From an uncultured Clostridia bacterium (GTDB lineage: Bacteria > Bacillota > Clostridia > Oscillospirales > Acutalibacteraceae), in NCBI GenBank assembly GCA_904420015.1, contig CAJFTS010000042.1, positions 1 to 64,000 on the forward strand: DNA of 64,000 nt, written 5' to 3'. Under the pieces are notes generated by a model. It saw only the letters and a program-made list of their open reading frames with translations. It made no database searches and was not told where the DNA came from. The position numbers were made by a program, and so were the translations under genes. Shown in pieces: positions 60,401 through 64,000 of this stretch. Positions within the stretch are counted from its first letter, which is position 1. Each line of letters begins with the position of its first letter.

Positions 60401-62614
60401 CTAGCGGGTTTTTTGCACCATCACATCCGCGTTTCCGCGGGTGGAGAGCACAAAGGTGTCGTTGGGTGCGCCGAAGGCCGTTTTCTCAAGACCCTCCATC
60501 CGGATGAGGGCGGGCGCCGTCGTCTTGGTATCCCCCGTCATCACCAAAAGCTCGCTTTCCAGCCGATGAAAGCTTGCCGGCAGAGCCCCGTGAAACAGGC
60601 ACGCCTGCAGCACAGGCTCCGGGCAGGCGGCAGCATCCGCCCCTTCGGTGGCGAACAGGGTGTTGGTGGAACCGCAGCGGATGAGAATCAGGCTTTCCTC
60701 CCCTTGGCAGACCGTCTGTAAATCCACCCCGTCCCAAAGGCGGATGTCGGCGCTGGCATAAGGCTGGCGGATGGTCTCCTCCCCAAAGGCCTTTGCCAGC
60801 CCGTCGGCCTCTTCCCCCTCTTGCGGGAGGAGGGCCAGCGTCACCTCGTAATCCTCCAGAAGCTCCCCGGCGCCCGACGCGTATTCCTCGTCGAGCTTCG
60901 GCAGAATAAGCAGATCGATGCTTTTCACGCCGCAGTCCTTCAAATATTCGCTGGTTTCCCATCCAATGTCCCACGCGCCGCCGCAGCCGATCACCGCGGC
61001 CCGGCCGTCCTTTGTCAGCACCACCGACGACCCGCCCTCCGAGCCGATGACCGCGATGGAGAGGACGCCCCGGTTGAGAAGCTGTCCCGACAGCACCCCG
61101 CAGAAGAGCACGATGGCGGAAAGCAGCGCGGTGGTACGCAGCAAGGCGCCGTCCCTGCGCAGAAGAAGGGCCGCCGCGACCAATACCAGCGTCCCGCACA
61201 GCCAGAGGAGAAAATACTCCTGCGCCGTACTCACCGTCGAAAAGGGAAGGGAGGCGCAAAAGCGGGCCGCGCCTTGCAGATACCGGGCCAGGAGCCCTGC
61301 GGCAAGGGAGAAGGGATACCCGAGAAAGGAGACGGGGCCCAACAGCGACAAAAGCGATCCAAGGGATCCGCACAGCAGCATCCCCGAGGCCGGGGTCATC
61401 ACCAGCACATTGGTCAGCGGCGCAACCAGGGAAAGCTGTCCAAAGACCAAAATCAGAATGGGAAGATTAAAGAGGGTCGCGGCCAGGGATTGGGCCACAA
61501 CGCCGCTTGTCCGGCAAAGAAGGCCGCCCACCACCCGGACGTCCGGAATCCGGGCGGACATGGCCTTGTCCATCCGGCTTGCCAGAAGGATGATGCCCAA
61601 GGTGGCGGAAAAGGACATCAAAAGCCCGATGCTTGCCGCCGCATAAGGATGGAAAACCGTCAAAACCAGCGCCGCCAGCCCCAGTGAATTGAGCGGATCG
61701 CTTTTGCGATGGAGGATGCCTCCCATCAGCACCACCAGCATCATAATCCCCGCCCGCACCACCGACGGGGTGAAGCCGGTCAGCGCCATAAAGAAGAGGA
61801 CAAAGCCGGCGGCCGTCAGATTCTTGATCCATGTCTTTCCCTTGACCCGCCGAAGCAGCAGCATGACAAACCCGGTCAAGATTACGATATGGGTGCCGGA
61901 CACCGCCAGCAGATGGCTGATGCCGCTGTCCCGGAAATCCTGCTTCACAGCCGGGGAGATAAAGTCGTCCGCCCCGAGCAGCACGCCGTTAATCAGCTCC
62001 GCCGCGTCGGAGGAAAGCATCCTCCGGTTTTGCTCAAGCATGGCCGCCCGCAGGGAAACCACATGGGAATAAAAGGGCTTGCTTGCAGGCGAAGAAAAGG
62101 TAAACCCATCCTCGCTGCGCACCGTCAAATAGACGCCTTTGGTTTTCCAGTTGAGGAGGGTGGGCGCATAGGGCTTTGAGAAAGTGACTTCCCCGGCCAG
62201 CTCATCGAAGGGCTCGGCATTGAGTGGAAAATCGTTTGTAAAGGTGACCTTGCATTCCTGCGGCGCGCCGGGAAGATCCACCGAAGTGATCTGAAACGTG
62301 TACCGATACCGGCTGCCGGTGTATTCCGGCAGATCGGCGATGTATCCGGTGACAAAGGCGCTCTGCCCGCTGAGGCCGGCAATGGGAAGATAGGAAAACT
62401 GCTCGGTCAGGCAAAAGGAGGTGAGCGCCAGCGTGCAGGAAAGCAGGGCCGCCGGAACGGTCCGGCCCTTGCGCAAACCCGGGACCAGGAAGGAGACGAG
62501 CGTTCCGGCCGCAGCTGTGAGAAGGAAAACAAACGCTGCGGTAAAACCGAGAAATGCGGCGGCCACCAGCGTCAGCAGCCAGGTAAAACCCACTACCGCC
62601 AGAGTCCGTCGCAT
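60401..62614 (-). CDS. comEC: ComEC/Rec2 family DNA-uptake channel protein, degenerate beta-lactamase domain
   Basis: The 737-residue membrane protein would move single-stranded DNA through the membrane during competence. An OB-like extracytoplasmic domain lies at about 80-190. The competence domain (about 200-480) has AVSGTHIVILTGFVMLLLRR and GFTPSVVRAGIMMLVVLMGG. The final part (about 510-737) should be a metallo-beta-lactamase domain. The usual DxGxGD and THxHxDH motifs are replaced by IGSEGGSSVV and ILPKLDEEYASG, so it is probably not a nuclease. holA follows as usual. Confidence 0.9.
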   Translation of the reverse strand: MRRTLAVVGFTWLLTLVAAAFLGFTAAFVFLLTAAAGTLVSFLVPGLRKGRTVPAALLSCTLALTSFCLTEQFSYLPIAGLSGQSAFVTGYIADLPEYTGSRYRYTFQITSVDLPGAPQECKVTFTNDFPLNAEPFDELAGEVTFSKPYAPTLLNWKTKGVYLTVRSEDGFTFSSPASKPFYSHVVSLRAAMLEQNRRMLSSDAAELINGVLLGADDFISPAVKQDFRDSGISHLLAVSGTHIVILTGFVMLLLRRVKGKTWIKNLTAAGFVLFFMALTGFTPSVVRAGIMMLVVLMGGILHRKSDPLNSLGLAALVLTVFHPYAAASIGLLMSFSATLGIILLASRMDKAMSARIPDVRVVGGLLCRTSGVVAQSLAATLFNLPILILVFGQLSLVAPLTNVLVMTPASGMLLCGSLGSLLSLLGPVSFLGYPFSLAAGLLARYLQGAARFCASLPFSTVSTAQEYFLLWLCGTLVLVAAALLLRRDGALLRTTALLSAIVLFCGVLSGQLLNRGVLSIAVIGSEGGSSVVLTKDGRAAVIGCGGAWDIGWETSEYLKDCGVKSIDLLILPKLDEEYASGAGELLEDYEVTLALLPQEGEEADGLAKAFGEETIRQPYASADIRLWDGVDLQTVCQGEESLILIRCGSTNTLFATEGADAAACPEPVLQACLFHGALPASFHRLESELLVMTGDTKTTAPALIRMEGLEKTAFGAPNDTFVLSTRGNADVMVQKTR

Positions 62615-62647
62615 TTCGTCACCGCCTATCTTTACTGATCCCTTTTC

Positions 62648-63184
62648 CTACTTGAAAAAGAGAGGCAAGGGCTCTAAAAAGAGAATATCGTCCCGGTTCG
62701 CCGCGTCTCCTTCCGCCAAAACGGTGGCCCGCCCCGCCACCTGCCCGCCGGCTTGATTTACCAGCGCTTCGATGGCGTTTAAGGATTCGCCGGTGGAGAT
62801 CACGTCGTCGACGATCAGCACCCGTTTCCCGCGCAGGAAGTCCGCCTCGTCCCGGTCTAGGTAGAGCGTCTGCACCCGCGCGGTGGTGATGGATTTCACC
62901 GCAACCGCAATGGGGTCGCGCATATAGAGCTTTGTGGCCTTTCTCGCCACATAGTACCGCTTCCCGCTCTGCCGGCTCATTTCATAGGCCAGCGGAATTC
63001 CCTTGGCCTCGGCGGTCAGGATCACGTCGAAGTCCGGGCATTTTTTCAGCAGCTCCTCCGCCGCCTTTACCGTCAGCTCCACATCCCCGAACAGGATAAA
63101 GGCCGCGATGTCGATTTTCTCATTGAGCGGGCAGCGCTTTAAGGTGCGGGTCAGCCCGCAGATCTGCATGGTATAGCTTTCCAT
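62648..63184 (-). CDS. Adenine phosphoribosyltransferase-like protein
   Basis: The 178-residue type I phosphoribosyltransferase has the PRPP-binding loop VLIVDDVISTGESL (about 120-133) and a flexible loop with VARKATKLYM. VILTAEAKGIPLAYEMSRQSG (about 56-76) resembles the adenine or xanthine enzyme fold. ATG at 63184 has AAGGGGA upstream. A longer frame from 63370 overlaps the hit gene and is rejected. Salvage of a purine base is likely, but a regulatory PRPP-binding role is possible. Confidence 0.78.
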   Translation of the reverse strand: MESYTMQICGLTRTLKRCPLNEKIDIAAFILFGDVELTVKAAEELLKKCPDFDVILTAEAKGIPLAYEMSRQSGKRYYVARKATKLYMRDPIAVAVKSITTARVQTLYLDRDEADFLRGKRVLIVDDVISTGESLNAIEALVNQAGGQVAGRATVLAEGDAANRDDILFLEPLPLFFK

Positions 63185-63215
63185 TTCTTGTTCCCCTTTG
63201 CGATCGGATGGGGGA

Positions 63216-63554
63216 TCAGCCCATCTGCCCTTGCAGCGGACGGCCGCCCAAGATGTGAAAATGCAGGTGCTTGACCGTCTGCGCCCCGTCGTCGCCGGAA
63301 TTGGTGACCACCCGAAACCCGTTTTCCAGCCCCAGCTCCTTTGCAATTTTCGGCACCACCTCAAACACATGCGCCACCACCGCGGAGTTTTCCTCCGTGA
63401 TCGCCGCCGCCGAGGCGATATGTTCCTTCGGGATCACCAGCACATGCACCGGTGCCTGGGGATTGATATCCTTGAATGCGTACACCAGCTCGTCCTCGTA
63501 CACCTTGGTGGACGGGATTTTTCCCGCAACGATGTTGCAAAATAGGCAATCCAT
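63216..63554 (-). CDS. HIT-family nucleotide hydrolase (Hint-like)
   Basis: The 112-residue protein is a histidine-triad enzyme acting on adenosine phosphoramidates or related nucleotides. The triad is HLHFH (His96, His98, His100). Cys3 and Cys6 (CLFC) with His45 or later His could form the zinc site of some members. VLVIPKEHIAS lies at about 39-49. It lies between alaS and the phosphoribosyltransferase gene, which is a common clostridial arrangement. Confidence 0.93.
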   Translation of the reverse strand: MDCLFCNIVAGKIPSTKVYEDELVYAFKDINPQAPVHVLVIPKEHIASAAAITEENSAVVAHVFEVVPKIAKELGLENGFRVVTNSGDDGAQTVKHLHFHILGGRPLQGQMG

Positions 63555-63573
63555 ACTCGCTTCCTCCTCGGAT

Positions 63574-64000
63574 TTATTTGTTGATCATCTCGTTGACGAT
63601 GGAGCTCACCGCTTCCAGCGCCTCGTCAAGCTTGGTTAGGTCCTTCGCGCCCGCCATGGCCGAATCCGGCCGGCCGCCGCCCGAGCCGCCGGCGATTTTA
63701 GCCACCGCCCGCACCAGATTGCCTGCATGGGCGCCCTTTTTCACCGCCTGCTTGCCGCAGGAGGCCGCGATGGTCGCCTTGTCGCCCAGGGTACCGGCCA
63801 CGACGATTATGGTATCGTCCCGCATGTCCTTGACCTGTTCGCAGATGGTGCGAAGAGCATCGGGGCCGGTGCCGGACAGCAGGGCCGAAACAATACGGAT
63901 GTCCTCAATGACTTCCGCTCCGGCGAAGAGTCCATCGATGCGCATCTGGGCGATCCGGCTGTTTAAGGCCGCGATTTCCTTATCCTTGGCCTTGCCCTCG
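63574..64000 (-). CDS. alaS: Alanyl-tRNA synthetase, C-terminal part (gene runs off the window)
   Basis: Only the 3' end is inside the window, about 141 codons. The frame stays open to the right edge, with EGKAKDKEIAALNSRIAQMR as the coiled part of the C-Ala domain. It ends with the DHHA1-like segment DTIIVVAGTLGDKATIAASC, LVRAVAKIAGGSGGGRPDSAMAGAKD and a final helix. GGGGGRPxxAxAG is the AlaS hallmark. The catalytic and editing domains lie beyond position 64000. Confidence 0.93.
   Translation of the reverse strand, partial: EGKAKDKEIAALNSRIAQMRIDGLFAGAEVIEDIRIVSALLSGTGPDALRTICEQVKDMRDDTIIVVAGTLGDKATIAASCGKQAVKKGAHAGNLVRAVAKIAGGSGGGRPDSAMAGAKDLTKLDEALEAVSSIVNEMINK

Overview
The window looks like the chromosome of an anaerobic, spore-forming, gut-type Clostridia member, probably of the Oscillospiraceae/Ruminococcaceae kind. 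The DNA is GC-rich. Several genes appear to start with TTG. Sporulation genes (spoIIP and a SpoIIQ-like M23 protein) sit beside classical Firmicutes housekeeping genes. Lysine is made through the DapL aminotransferase route. Two glycan enzymes (GH42 beta-galactosidase and GH112 phosphorylase) suggest use of host or plant galactosides. The species is not identified. No rRNA, tRNA or CRISPR array was recognised.

1-12950 is the late end of a siphovirus-type prophage, all on the plus strand: tape measure, distal tail protein, Gp37-like tail protein, two pairs of duplicated baseplate-like genes, an Ig/FnIII-type structural protein, small late proteins, then an amidase endolysin with LysM, a membrane protein and a phi-LC3-type holin. 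A YefM/YoeB-type toxin-antitoxin pair with its own promoter and palindromic operator sits between the tail genes and the endolysin. Head genes, integrase and att sites are not visible.

13033-31640 is core chromosome: a P-type cation ATPase, a HAD phosphatase, a hairpin-rich non-coding stretch that may be an IS200/IS605 remnant, bioB under a BirA-type operator, an adenosyltransferase, a SpoIIQ-like protein with a sigma-F-type promoter, purF, purC, dapF-dapL, an ANTAR regulator behind a possible attenuator, carA-carB and a CYTH protein. A short CU-rich small RNA may lie at about 20215-20323.

31643-48330 holds a YfcE-type phosphoesterase and an uncharacterised three-gene operon behind a sigma-E-like promoter (the best candidate here for an undescribed sporulation function). 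It continues with a ROK kinase, citrate synthase, GH42, a lipoprotein, and spoIIP followed by two membrane genes, one resembling an M50 protease without its catalytic residues. Then come an ABC exporter, a structured RNA candidate with its own promoter and terminator, and an 873-residue SUFU-domain protein.

48450-54500 is an AT-rich surface-polysaccharide island read as one minus-strand operon: two GT2 glycosyltransferases, a dTDP-sugar ketoisomerase, an aminotransferase, a GNAT acetyltransferase and a membrane glycosyltransferase-like protein. Together they would supply and attach an acetylated 3-amino-3,6-dideoxyhexose. After it GC content rises again: a one-TM protein, GH112, an XRE regulator, then holA, a comEC variant and the hit, phosphoribosyltransferase and alaS genes on the minus strand.
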